Part shown: one piece after another, positions 34,946-49,687 of the stretch | Layout: each line of letters begins with the position of its first letter | How positions within the stretch are numbered: the first letter of the stretch is position 1 | DNA from: Burkholderiaceae bacterium | Lineage (GTDB): Bacteria; Pseudomonadota; Gammaproteobacteria; Burkholderiales; Burkholderiaceae_E | Direction of reading: 5' to 3' | DNA: 64,000 nucleotides | Assembly: GCA_021463505.1 (NCBI GenBank) | Contig: JAJTYR010000009.1 | Location: 1-64,000 of the forward strand | Made by a program: the position numbers and the translations under genes | The notes under the pieces: model-generated | The model's database searches: none | What the model was told of the DNA's origin: nothing | Seen by the model: only the letters and a program-made list of their open reading frames with translations

Positions 34946-35125
34946 GGGCCGTCCGTTCGTGCATTTTGCGCTGCGTTGCGGCATAACACTGCTCCAGGCG
35001 CTGGTCCGCGCAAGCAAGCACTGACTTTATTTTCTTCTGGTGGGGACGCTCCGGTTCGCTGGCGAGACGCGGCGGGTCGTGGCGAGCGTGCTGCGCGGCG
35101 CCGACACCGGATCCGGAGCTCGCAG

Positions 35126-39952
<4,827 letters not shown>

Positions 39953-39999
39953 TCGCCAGGCGCGAACGGGTACAGGCATCCACCGGAAGAAGCGGCGAA

Positions 40000-41484
40000 A
40001 TGGGCAAGGTCACCGGGTTTCTCGAATTCCAGCGCCTGAGCGAGGCAGCCGAAGACGTCACGACGCGCGTGCGGCACTACCGCGAGTTCGTGATGCACCT
40101 GTCCGACGAAGAAGCGTCGAGACAGGGCGCACGCTGCATGGACTGCGGCACGCCGTTCTGCCAGAGCGGCTGCCCGGTCAACAACATCATTCCCGACTGG
40201 AACGACCTGGTCTATCGCGGCAACTGGAGGCTGGCGCTCGACACGCTGCACTCGACCAACAATTTCCCGGAGTTCACCGGCCGCATCTGCCCGGCACCGT
40301 GCGAGGCCGCGTGCACGCTGAACATCAACAGCGATCCGGTCGGGATCAAGTCGATCGAGCACGCGATCATCGACAAGGGCTGGGAGATGGGCTGGGTCGT
40401 GCCGCAGCCGCCTGCGCATCCCACCGGCCGCACGGTGGCGGTGATCGGCTCGGGTCCGGCAGGGCTGGCCTGCGCGCAGCAACTGGCGCGCGCCGGCCAC
40501 GAAGTGACGGTGTTCGAGAAGAACGATCGCATTGGCGGCCTGCTGCGCTACGGCATCCCCGATTTCAAGCTGGACAAGCGCCACATCGATCGGCGCATCG
40601 CCCAGATGCAGGCCGAAGGCGTGAAGTTCCGCACCGGGGTGCTGGTCGGTGACACGGGCGAGACGGTGATCGGCGGCGCGCCGCACGCGAGTGTATCGGC
40701 AGGGCAGTTGCTGGCCGAATTCGACGCGGTCGCGCTCACCGGCGGCGCCGAGTTCGCGCGCGACCTGCCGGTGCCGGGGCGCGAGTTGCGCGGCGTGCAT
40801 TTCGCGATGGAGTTCCTCGCGCAGCAGAACCGGGTCGTGGCCGGCGACGCGGTCGCCGGCCAGATCCTCGCGACCGGCAAGCACGTGATCGTGATCGGCG
40901 GCGGCGACACCGGTTCCGACTGCGTCGGCACCAGCAACCGCCAGGGCGCAAGCTCGGTCACGCAATTCGAGCTGATGCCGCAACCGCCCGAGCGCGAGAA
41001 CAAGGCGCTGACCTGGCCGAACTGGCCGTACAGGCTGCGCACCTCGTCGTCGCACGAAGAGGGCTGCGGGCGCGACTGGGCGGTCACGACCAGGCGCTTC
41101 GTCGACGACGGGCGGGGCAGGGTCAGGGCGCTGGTGGCAGCCCGGGTCGAATGGAAGAAGGACGAGGCCAGTGGCCAGTTGCGGATGTCGGAGGTGCCGG
41201 GCTCGGAGTTCGAGCTGCACGCCGACCTGGTGCTGCTGGCGATGGGCTTCGTGTCTCCGGTCGGCAAGCTGCTCGATGCGTTCGGCGTGCGCAAGGACGC
41301 GCGCGGCAACGCGCAGGCCGCCACCGACGGCGAGGGCTGCTATGCGACCAGCGTCCCCAGGGTGTTCGCCGCCGGCGACATGCGCCGCGGCCAGTCGCTG
41401 GTCGTCTGGGCGATCCGCGAGGGGCGGCAATGCGCGCGCGCGATCGACGAGTTCCTGATGGGGGCGTCCGGGCTGCCTCGCTGA
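40000..41484 (+). CDS. gltD: Glutamate synthase small subunit
   Basis: [12 protein letters not shown]...[37 protein letters not shown]...[30 protein letters not shown]. Confidence 0.97.
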   Translation: MGKVTGFLEFQRLSEAAEDVTTRVRHYREFVMHLSDEEASRQGARCMDCGTPFCQSGCPVNNIIPDWNDLVYRGNWRLALDTLHSTNNFPEFTGRICPAPCEAACTLNINSDPVGIKSIEHAIIDKGWEMGWVVPQPPAHPTGRTVAVIGSGPAGLACAQQLARAGHEVTVFEKNDRIGGLLRYGIPDFKLDKRHIDRRIAQMQAEGVKFRTGVLVGDTGETVIGGAPHASVSAGQLLAEFDAVALTGGAEFARDLPVPGRELRGVHFAMEFLAQQNRVVAGDAVAGQILATGKHVIVIGGGDTGSDCVGTSNRQGASSVTQFELMPQPPERENKALTWPNWPYRLRTSSSHEEGCGRDWAVTTRRFVDDGRGRVRALVAARVEWKKDEASGQLRMSEVPGSEFELHADLVLLAMGFVSPVGKLLDAFGVRKDARGNAQAATDGEGCYATSVPRVFAAGDMRRGQSLVVWAIREGRQCARAIDEFLMGASGLPR

Positions 41485-41539
41485 GCCGGGGCGCGCGGTG
41501 CACGCTCCACGCGGGCACTCACGATCGACGGAGGGCGTG

Positions 41540-42943
41540 ATGGAATCGGTCGCCGACCGGGGTGCGGCGCAGCTTGCCGAGGTGTTCCGCACCGGCGAAC
41601 TGTCGCCGGTCGACGCGTTGCGCGCGGTGCTCGAACGCATCGACGCCTGCGAGCCGCTGGTCAACGCGATGTACCTGGTGCATCGCGAGGCTGCGCTCGC
41701 AGCGGCGCGCGACGCCGAGGCGCGATGGCGCGCCGGCCGGCCGCTGTCGGCGATCGACGGCGTGCCGGTCACGCTGAAGGAGAACCTCTACACGAAGGGC
41801 GATCCGGCGCCGCTGGGCACCGCGGCTTCCGACCTCGCGCCCAGGCCCGCCGATGCGCCGCCCAGCGCGCGCGTCCGCGAGGCCGGCTGCGTCATCGTGG
41901 GCAAGACGACGATGCCGGACTTCGGCATGCTGTCCTCGGGCCTGTCGTCGATCCACGGCGTGACGCGCAACCCGTGGCGACTCGACCGCAACACCTCAGG
42001 CTCGTCGTCCGGCGCCGCTGCGGCGGCCGCTGCCGGCTATGGGCCGCTGCACGTGGGCACCGACATCGGCGGCTCGGTGCGCTTGCCGGCCACGCACTGC
42101 GGCCTGTTCGCGCTCAAGCCCAGCCTGGGCCGGGTCCCGATCGATCCGCCCTACATGGGCCGCATCGCCGGCCCGATGACCCGTACCGTTCGCGATGCGG
42201 CGCTGCTGATGGACGTGCTCGCCCGCCCCGACGAACGCGACTTCATGAGCCTGCCGTACCAGCCCACCGACTACGCGGCGCGGCTCGACGGGCTGGACGC
42301 GAAGCGGCTGCACATCGGCGTGCTGATCGACATGGGGGTCGGCCTGCCGCCGCATCCGTCGGTCGTCGCGGCCTGCGAGGCGGCGGCCCGGGCGCTCGAG
42401 GCGTCGGGTGCGATCGTCGAGCCGATCCGCTCGTTCCTCACGCCGGAGATGCTCGAGGGTTTCGACGTGTTCTTCGAGGCGCGTTCGTTCAACGACGTCG
42501 CCGCGATGCCGCAGGCCGTGCGCTCGAAGGTGCTGCCGTTCATCGTCGAGTGGTGCAGCTGGCGCGCAGGATCGTTCAGCGGCGCCGAGGTGATGACCGC
42601 GTACACGCGGCTGATGGCGATGCGCGAGGCGGCGGTGCGTGCCACCGCGCGCTTCGACTACCTGCTGTCGCCCACCTCGCCGATCCTGCCCTACGAGGCG
42701 GAGTCCGCCTGCCCGGGCAACGATCCGCACGATGCGCTGCCGCACATCGCGTTCACCGTCGCCTGGAACATGAGCGAGCAGCCGGCGGCTTCGATCAACT
42801 GGGATTTCACCGCCGACGGCCTTCCGGTGGGCGTGCAACTCGTCGGCCGGCGCTTCGACGACCTCGGCGTGATGCGGCTGGCGCGCCTGGTCGAGCAATT
42901 GCGCCCACCGCAGCGGCCCTGGCCGCAGCCCTGGCGCCGCTGA
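41540..42943 (+). CDS. Amidase signature family protein
   Basis: ...[17 protein letters not shown]...[45 protein letters not shown]. Confidence 0.9.
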   Translation: MESVADRGAAQLAEVFRTGELSPVDALRAVLERIDACEPLVNAMYLVHREAALAAARDAEARWRAGRPLSAIDGVPVTLKENLYTKGDPAPLGTAASDLAPRPADAPPSARVREAGCVIVGKTTMPDFGMLSSGLSSIHGVTRNPWRLDRNTSGSSSGAAAAAAAGYGPLHVGTDIGGSVRLPATHCGLFALKPSLGRVPIDPPYMGRIAGPMTRTVRDAALLMDVLARPDERDFMSLPYQPTDYAARLDGLDAKRLHIGVLIDMGVGLPPHPSVVAACEAAARALEASGAIVEPIRSFLTPEMLEGFDVFFEARSFNDVAAMPQAVRSKVLPFIVEWCSWRAGSFSGAEVMTAYTRLMAMREAAVRATARFDYLLSPTSPILPYEAESACPGNDPHDALPHIAFTVAWNMSEQPAASINWDFTADGLPVGVQLVGRRFDDLGVMRLARLVEQLRPPQRPWPQPWRR

Positions 42944-42973
42944 GCGCGGGGTTGCGCGCTGCGCGCGCCGCGT

Positions 42974-43444
42974 TCAGGCCGGCCCGGGGGTGCGACACCT
43001 GCACAGGCTCATCCCGCGCAGGCTCATCACCGTGTCGCCATGCTGGTTGATCATCTCCTGTTGCACGCGGACGATGCCGCGGTCGGGCTTGCTCTGCGAG
43101 CGCCGCGTCTCGATGATCGTCAGGCGCACGCGCAGGCGGTCGCCGGGGCGCACCGGCCGGGTCCAGCGCACCTCGTCGACGCCGGGCGAGCCCATGCTCG
43201 ATGCCGGTGAAATGAAGTGATCGACCACCAGGCGCATCATGATGCTGCCGGTCATCCAGCCGCTGGCGACGAGGCCGCCGAAGATCGAATCGGCTGCCGC
43301 ATGGCTGTCGACGTGGAAGGGTTGCGGATCGTAGCGGGTCGCGAATTCGACGATCTCCCGCTCGGTGACGAGATGGTCGCCGAACTCGATCACTTCTCCG
43401 GGCCTGAAGTCCTCGAAGTAACGCTCCTTGCAGGGCACGGTCAT
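42974..43444 (-). CDS. MaoC-like (R)-specific enoyl-CoA hydratase/dehydratase domain protein
   Basis: RYFEDFRPGEVIEFGDHLVTEREIVEFATRYDPQPFHVDSHAAADSIFGGLVASGWMTGSIMMRL. Confidence 0.88.
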   Translation of the reverse strand: MTVPCKERYFEDFRPGEVIEFGDHLVTEREIVEFATRYDPQPFHVDSHAAADSIFGGLVASGWMTGSIMMRLVVDHFISPASSMGSPGVDEVRWTRPVRPGDRLRVRLTIIETRRSQSKPDRGIVRVQQEMINQHGDTVMSLRGMSLCRCRTPGPA

Positions 43445-43507
43445 GAATGACGCTCCGGTTCGCGGCCCATAGCATAATCGAGTCTTCCTGGAGCGACGGG
43501 CCCGCCG

Positions 43508-43948
<441 letters not shown>

Positions 43949-43966
43949 GCGGACGCCGTCGCGCGC

Positions 43967-44284
43967 CTACGAGTGCCGATCTCCGGGTGGCCCGCGCATG
44001 CCGTGGCCGAGCAGGCAGGTGATGCCACTGGAACACGCGAACAGCGCCCAGAAGACGAGAAAGCCGACGGTGTAGGCGGCCTCGCGGCTGCCGGACAGGT
44101 ACATGCCGACGATCGCCAGCTCGTGCGGATCGATCATCGAGAACAGCACGCCTTCGGTGACGATCGCCATCAGGAATGCCGGCCAGAGCACCTGCATCAT
44201 GACGCGGACGAGCCGCTGGCGACAAGCCGACTCGCGATCGGCGCCGGGCGCGTCTTCCTCCCTGGGTGGCGGCGCGGCGCTCAT
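43967..44284 (-). CDS. Small predicted two-TM membrane protein at the end of the cco operon
   Basis: 105 aa, MSAAPPPREEDAPGADRESACRQRLVRVMMQVLWPAFLMAIVTEGVLFSMIDPHEL...; ATGA overlap with the ccoH stop. Confidence 0.75.
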   Translation of the reverse strand: MSAAPPPREEDAPGADRESACRQRLVRVMMQVLWPAFLMAIVTEGVLFSMIDPHELAIVGMYLSGSREAAYTVGFLVFWALFACSSGITCLLGHGMRGPPGDRHS

Positions 44285-44820
44285 GGCCCGCTCGCCTGCA
44301 GCAGGATCGGTGCGTCGAAGCGCGTGACCGCCGGCTCGACCAGCCGCCAGCTGCGAGCCGGGTCTTCGAGCTGCACCAGCCAGTGCCCGCGCGCCGGCAG
44401 CGCGCCGTTCGCACGGTAGACGCCGCCGCCGACGTGGCGCAGCGGCCAGGCGACGTCGAGTTCGGCGCGGGTGGCGTGAATCAGCCGCAGCGTGAGTTGC
44501 GCCGGCCACTCGGTGTCGTGCGCGGCGGTCGCGGCGGTGATTGCCAGTGCGATCGTCGCGCCGTCCGGGGCCGACAGCCGCGCCTGCAGGCCCAGCGCAC
44601 TGGCCCGCTGGTCGCGCGCCAGCTGCTGGTTGATCGCGCGCCCCTCGCGATAGTAGTCGTCGACGACCATCGAATCGGCGGTGGTGACGGCCAGCCAGAA
44701 GGTCACGGCCCCGCCGACCAGTGCCGCCGCCGGGGCCAGCGCCAGCAGCCACGGCCAGCGGTGCCGGTACCAGGGTGCGGGGGCGCGGGCCGTGGGTGCG
44801 TGGGTCGTGATCAGGGCCAT
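44281..44820 (-). CDS. ccoH: FixH/CcoH family protein
   Basis: PWYRHRWPWLLALAPAAALVGGAVTFWLAVTTADSMVVDDYYREGRAINQQLARDQRA; position after ccoG. Confidence 0.88.
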   Translation of the reverse strand: MALITTHAPTARAPAPWYRHRWPWLLALAPAAALVGGAVTFWLAVTTADSMVVDDYYREGRAINQQLARDQRASALGLQARLSAPDGATIALAITAATAAHDTEWPAQLTLRLIHATRAELDVAWPLRHVGGGVYRANGALPARGHWLVQLEDPARSWRLVEPAVTRFDAPILLQASGP

Positions 44821-44825
44821 GCCGG

Positions 44826-46241
44826 TCAGCGCGGGACGAAGAAGGTGGAATGCGCGTCGACGGCGACCGTGGCGTCGTCGGTGGCCTCGACGTGGAACGA
44901 TACCCTGTTGCTGCCCGGGCTGCCGTGGCCGGGGCGCACGCGCACGGCCACCGGCACCATCCGCACGCCGGCCGGGCCCACCTCGAAGCGCGCTTCGCCG
45001 GCGACGAAGGCCGTGTCGATGCCGCGTACCGTGACCCGGAAGGTGCGCAGCCGCTCGGACGGATTGATGATCTGCAGCCGATAACCGTTTTCGATCATGC
45101 CCTCTTCCACCTCGCGGCCGAGGGCGCTGTCGCGAATCACGTCCGCCTTCACCGGCGCGCGCAGCGCCAGGTGCCCGACCAGTGCCAGCGTCACCGCCAG
45201 CAGGATCGCCGAGTAGACCAGCACCCGTGGCCGCAGCGTCCGGCGCAGGATGGCGGCGCGATCGAGTTGCTGCGCCAGCGCATTTTCCGTCGTGTAGCGG
45301 ATCAGGCCGCGCGGGTAGCCCATCCGGTCCATCACCTGGTTGCAGCCGTCGATGCAGGCAGCGCAGCCGATGCATTCGTATTGCAGGCCGTCGCGGATGT
45401 CGATGCCGGTCGGACACACGTGCACGCAGACGTCGCAGGCGACGCAGTCGCCCAGTTCGAGGGCCTGCGGGTCGGCCTTGCGCGAGCGCGCGCCGCGCGG
45501 CTCGCCGCGCCCGGGATCGTAGGTGATGACCATCGTGTCCCTGTCGAACATCGCGCTCTGGAAGCGCGCGTACGGACACATGTACTTGCAGACCTGCTCG
45601 CGCATGAAGCCGGCATTGCCCCAGGTGGCGAAGCCGTAGAACAGCACCCAGAAGGTCTGCCAGGGGCCGGTGGACAACGTGAGCAGCGCACCGAGCAACT
45701 CGCGGATCGGCGTGAAGTAGCCGACGAAGGAAATGCCCGTCCACAGCGCGACCGCCACCCACGACAGGTGCTTGGCGGCCTTGCGGCCGAACTTGGAGGC
45801 GCTCATCGGCGCGCGGTCGAGCTTGATGCGCTGCGCGCGATCGCCCTCGATGCGGCGCTCGATCCACATGAAGATCTCGGTGTAAACCGTCTGCGGGCAC
45901 GCGTAGCCGCACCAGAGCCGGCCCGCAACCGCGGTGAACAGGAACAGCGCAAGCGCGGAGATCACCAGCAGGCCGGTCAGGTAGATGAAGTCCTGCGGAT
46001 ACAGGACCAGGCCGAACAGGTAGAAGCGGCGTGCCTCGAGATCGAACAGCACCGCCGGGCGATTGCCCCACTGCAGCCAGGGCAGGCCGTAGAAGACCAG
46101 TTGCGTGAGCCAGACCAGCGCCCAGCGCCAGCCGGCGAACCAGCCGCTGACCGCGCGCGGGTAGATCTTGCGGCGGACCTCGTAGAGGGCGACGTCGGCG
46201 TCGGCGCCGGCCCCGCGGGGCGATGGGGCGGAAGAACTCAA
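44826..46241 (-). CDS. ccoG: Cytochrome c oxidase accessory protein CcoG (FixG-like, polyferredoxin)
   Basis: IYPRAVSGWFAGWRWALVWLTQLVFYGLPWL...CGYACPQTVYTEIFMWIERRIEGDR...CVACDVCVHVCPTGIDIRDGLQYECIGCAACIDGCNQVM; likely TTG start overlapping the ccoP stop. Confidence 0.93.
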   Translation of the reverse strand: MSSSAPSPRGAGADADVALYEVRRKIYPRAVSGWFAGWRWALVWLTQLVFYGLPWLQWGNRPAVLFDLEARRFYLFGLVLYPQDFIYLTGLLVISALALFLFTAVAGRLWCGYACPQTVYTEIFMWIERRIEGDRAQRIKLDRAPMSASKFGRKAAKHLSWVAVALWTGISFVGYFTPIRELLGALLTLSTGPWQTFWVLFYGFATWGNAGFMREQVCKYMCPYARFQSAMFDRDTMVITYDPGRGEPRGARSRKADPQALELGDCVACDVCVHVCPTGIDIRDGLQYECIGCAACIDGCNQVMDRMGYPRGLIRYTTENALAQQLDRAAILRRTLRPRVLVYSAILLAVTLALVGHLALRAPVKADVIRDSALGREVEEGMIENGYRLQIINPSERLRTFRVTVRGIDTAFVAGEARFEVGPAGVRMVPVAVRVRPGHGSPGSNRVSFHVEATDDATVAVDAHSTFFVPR

Positions 46242-47167
46242 CGCGGCGCGCCCGATCCCGCGGGCAGGTTCGACAGGCCCCAGACGTAGGCGGCGAGCAG
46301 GTGCACCTTGCTCTTGCCGAGCATCTCGCCGAACGCCGGCATCTGGTTCGAGCGGCCCTTGACGATCGTTTCCGTGAGGGTGGCGATGCCGCCGCCGTAG
46401 AGCCAGGTCCTGTCGGTGAGGTTGGGCGCACCCAGCGCCGGGTTGCCCTTGCCGTCGGCGCCGTGGCAGGCGATGCAGCCGGCGGCCGTGAAGCTCGGCT
46501 TGCCCAGCGCTGCGCGCGCCGCGTCGTGGCCGCTGTCGGACAGCGAGAGCACGAAGTTCGCCAGGTTCTGCACGTCGTCGGCCGAGCCCACCGCGGCCCC
46601 CAGCGCCGGCATCACGCCCTGGCGACCGGCGGTGATGGTGGCGACGATCGTCTCGGGGTCGCCGCCCCAGAGCCAGTCGCGATCGGTGAGGTTCGGAAAG
46701 CCGCGGCTGCCGCGCGCATTCGAGCCGTGGCACTGCACGCAGTAGGTGAGGTACATGCGCTCACCGATCTCGCGTGCCTGGGCGTCGGCGGCGACCGTCG
46801 GGATGTCCTGCGCCAGGTACCGGGCGAACAACGGCTCGACCACCTCGTTCACGCGGGCGACTTCGCGCTCGTACTGGCTCTTCTGGCTCCAGCCGAGCAC
46901 GCCCTGCCAGGCGCCGAGTCCCGGATAGAGCACCAGGTAGGCGAGCGCGAAGGCGCAGGTGATCATGAACAGCCACAGCCACCAGCGCGGCAGCGGGTGG
47001 TTGTACTCCTCGAGCGTCTCGTCCCAGCTGTGGCCGGTGGTGCCGACCTGCGCGCCGGGTGTGCGGCCCCTGGCCAGTACCAGCGCCAGCCAGACGCAGA
47101 AGGCCACCGACACCAGCGTGACGATCGAGATGTAGAGGCTCCAGCCTGAACCGGTGAAGTCGGCCAT
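46238..47167 (-). CDS. ccoP: cbb3-type cytochrome c oxidase subunit III (diheme)
   Basis: N-terminal TM ...HSWDETLEEYNHPLPRWWLWLF...; heme motifs CVQCH and CIACH. Confidence 0.96.
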   Translation of the reverse strand: MADFTGSGWSLYISIVTLVSVAFCVWLALVLARGRTPGAQVGTTGHSWDETLEEYNHPLPRWWLWLFMITCAFALAYLVLYPGLGAWQGVLGWSQKSQYEREVARVNEVVEPLFARYLAQDIPTVAADAQAREIGERMYLTYCVQCHGSNARGSRGFPNLTDRDWLWGGDPETIVATITAGRQGVMPALGAAVGSADDVQNLANFVLSLSDSGHDAARAALGKPSFTAAGCIACHGADGKGNPALGAPNLTDRTWLYGGGIATLTETIVKGRSNQMPAFGEMLGKSKVHLLAAYVWGLSNLPAGSGAPR

Positions 47168-47183
47168 GTGCGGTTGCTCCGTT

Positions 47184-47324
47184 CTAGTCTTTCTCGGCGA
47201 ACGGCAGGTTCGCCGCTTCGTCGAAACGCGCCTTCTGGTGCCGGCTGTACGCCCACCCGACGATGCCGAGGAAGATCGCCAGGCTCACCACGGCGATCAC
47301 CCCGCGCAGCACGTTGATGTCCAT
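47184..47324 (-). CDS. ccoQ: cbb3-type cytochrome oxidase subunit CcoQ (46 aa; missed by the ORF length cutoff)
   Basis: Manual translation MDINVLRGVIAVVSLAIFLGIVGWAYSRHQKARFDEAANLPFAEKD*; between ccoO and ccoP. Confidence 0.92.
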   Translation of the reverse strand: MDINVLRGVIAVVSLAIFLGIVGWAYSRHQKARFDEAANLPFAEKD

Positions 47325-47336
47325 GCGTCGCCCCCG

Positions 47337-47954
47337 TCAGCGCGCGGTGCTGCGGATCGACGTCCCGAGCACCTGCAGGTAGGCGACCAGTGCGTCCATC
47401 TCGGTCTTGCCCTCGAGTGCTTTCGGCGCGTCGGCGATCTCGGCGTCGGCATACGGATGGCCGAGTCTGCGCAACACCTGCATCTTGCGTTGCACCGTGC
47501 CGTCGTCGGCGGCGGCACGCTCCAGCCACGGATAGCCCGGCATGTTGGACTCGGGAACGAGGTCGCGCGGATTCGTGAGGTGCACCCGGTGCCACTCGTC
47601 GCTGTAGCGGCCACCCACGCGCGCGAGGTCGGGCCCGGTGCGCTTGCTGCCCCACATGAACGGCCGGTCGTAGACGAACTCGCCGGCCACCGAGTAGTGG
47701 CCGTAGCGCTCGGTTTCGGCACGGAACGGCCGGATCATCTGCGAATGGCAGTTCACGCAGCCTTCGCGGATGTAGACGTCGCGGCCGGTGAGTTCCAGCG
47801 GTCCGTAGGGCTTCCATCCGGCGACCGGCTCGGTGGTCGACTTCTGGAAGTAGAGCGGCACGATCTCGACCAGGCCCCCGAAGCTGATCGCCACCACGAT
47901 CAGCACCATCAGCAGCGGCAGGTTCTTCTCGATCAGCGAATGCGTGAACTTCAT
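47337..47954 (-). CDS. ccoO: cbb3-type cytochrome c oxidase subunit II (monoheme)
   Basis: ...[66 protein letters not shown]. Confidence 0.97.
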   Translation of the reverse strand: MKFTHSLIEKNLPLLMVLIVVAISFGGLVEIVPLYFQKSTTEPVAGWKPYGPLELTGRDVYIREGCVNCHSQMIRPFRAETERYGHYSVAGEFVYDRPFMWGSKRTGPDLARVGGRYSDEWHRVHLTNPRDLVPESNMPGYPWLERAAADDGTVQRKMQVLRRLGHPYADAEIADAPKALEGKTEMDALVAYLQVLGTSIRSTAR

Positions 47955-47973
47955 CCTCGACTCCGCAGGGGAC

Positions 47974-49389
47974 TCAGGCGTGGGCGACCGCGACCCCCGG
48001 GATCGCGGCGTCGATCGCCTTGCCCCCCCGGATCGTCATCAGGCAGTTGCAGAGCATGACCACCATGCCCGTCAGGTACAGCAGTCCGCCGAGCACGCGG
48101 ATGTAGTAGTACGGATAGGTGGCCTTGAGCGACTCGACGAAGGCGTAGGTGAGCGTGCCGTCGGGGTTGGTCGCGCGCCACATCAGGCCCTGCGTGACGC
48201 CGGCGATCCACATCGCGGCGATGTAGAGCACGACGCCGATCGTCGCCACCCAGAAGTGCGCTTCGATCAGGCGCACGCTGTGCATCTGCGTGCGCCCGAA
48301 GAGCCGCGGCAACAGGTAGTAGATCGAACCCATCGTGATGAATCCGACCCAGCCGAGCGCGCCGGAGTGGACATGGCCGACGGTCCAGTCGGTGTAGTGC
48401 GACAGCGCGTTGACCGTCTTGATCGACATCATCGGCCCCTCGAAGGTCGACATGCCGTAGAACGACAGCGACACCACCAGGAACTTCAGGATCGGATCCT
48501 CGCGCAGCTTGTGCCAGGCCCCCGACAGCGTCATGATCCCGTTGATCATCCCGCCCCACGATGGCGCGAGCAGGATCAGCGAGAAGATCATGCCGATGCT
48601 CTGCGCCCAGTCGGGCAGCGCGGTGTAGTGCAGGTGGTGCGGACCTGCCCACATGTAGGTGAAGATCAGCGCCCAGAAGTGCACGATCGACAGCCGGTAC
48701 GAATACACCGGGCGCCCGGCCTGCTTCGGGATGAAGTAGTACATCATCCCGAGGAAGCCGGCGGTGAGGAAGAAGCCCACCGCGTTGTGTCCGTACCACC
48801 ACTGCACCATCGCGTCCTGCACGCCGGCATAGACCGAGTACGACTTCGTCCAGGTCACCGGCAGCGCGGCACTGTTGACGATGTGCAGCACCGCGATCGT
48901 GATCACGTAGGCGCCGAAGAACCAGTTGGCGACGTAGATGTGCGGCGTCCTGCGTCGGGCGATGGTGCCGAAGAACACGATCGCGTAGGCGACCCAGACC
49001 AGCGCGATCAGCACGTCGATCGGCCACTCGAGTTCGGCGTACTCCTTGGTGGTCGACAGACCCAGCGGCAGCGTGACCGCGGCCGCCACGATGACCAGCT
49101 GCCAGCCCCAGAAACTGAACGCGGCGAGCTTCGGCGCGAACAGCGGCACCTGACAGGTGCGCTGCACGACGAAGTACGATGTGGCGAACAGGGCGCTGCC
49201 GCCGAAGGCGAAGATCACCGCGTTGGTGTGCAGCGGGCGCAGACGGCTGTAGGTGAGCCACGGGATGTCCAGGTTCAGCTGCGGCCATGCGAGCTGGGCC
49301 GCGATCCAGACGCCGACCAGCATGCCCACCACGCCCCAGACCACCGCCATCACGCTGAACTGGCGCACGACCTTGTAGTTGTAGGTCAT
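47974..49389 (-). CDS. ccoN: cbb3-type cytochrome c oxidase subunit I
   Basis: [39 protein letters not shown]...[30 protein letters not shown]... Confidence 0.98.
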   Translation of the reverse strand: MTYNYKVVRQFSVMAVVWGVVGMLVGVWIAAQLAWPQLNLDIPWLTYSRLRPLHTNAVIFAFGGSALFATSYFVVQRTCQVPLFAPKLAAFSFWGWQLVIVAAAVTLPLGLSTTKEYAELEWPIDVLIALVWVAYAIVFFGTIARRRTPHIYVANWFFGAYVITIAVLHIVNSAALPVTWTKSYSVYAGVQDAMVQWWYGHNAVGFFLTAGFLGMMYYFIPKQAGRPVYSYRLSIVHFWALIFTYMWAGPHHLHYTALPDWAQSIGMIFSLILLAPSWGGMINGIMTLSGAWHKLREDPILKFLVVSLSFYGMSTFEGPMMSIKTVNALSHYTDWTVGHVHSGALGWVGFITMGSIYYLLPRLFGRTQMHSVRLIEAHFWVATIGVVLYIAAMWIAGVTQGLMWRATNPDGTLTYAFVESLKATYPYYYIRVLGGLLYLTGMVVMLCNCLMTIRGGKAIDAAIPGVAVAHA

Positions 49390-49416
49390 TCGATTCCCCC
49401 CGGTTCGTCGCCCGGA

Positions 49417-49458
49417 ATTATCTTGAGCGCGGCAACGGTAGCACTTGCGCTGGATCAA
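49417..49458 (-). promoter_or_regulatory. FNR/ANR-type box plus -10 element upstream of ccoN
   Basis: On the minus strand TTGATCCAGCGCAA (49458-49445) and -10 GATAAT (49422-49417); box centre at about -41.5 if +1 is near 49410. Confidence 0.6.
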
Positions 49459-49474
49459 TGGCAGCCTGAAGCGC

Positions 49475-49687
49475 TCAGCGTACCGCTCGAGGGGGATCCT
49501 GTCGTCCGGGCGCCTCACCCTTCGGAGTGATCTGCGTCGGAGCAGGCCGGTCGTCGTCGACGAGGATGCTGTGCGCGGGCGCGTCCATGTCGTCGAACTG
49601 GCCGCTCTCCGACATGCGCAGAAAGAGCCACGCCGCCAGCACGATGATCCCCAGGCTGAGCGGAATCAGCAGGTACAGCGCCTCCAT
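49475..49687 (-). CDS. ccoS: cbb3 oxidase maturation protein CcoS
   Basis: [46 protein letters not shown]; adjacent to ccoI and ccoN. Confidence 0.93.
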   Translation of the reverse strand: MEALYLLIPLSLGIIVLAAWLFLRMSESGQFDDMDAPAHSILVDDDRPAPTQITPKGEAPGRQDPPRAVR

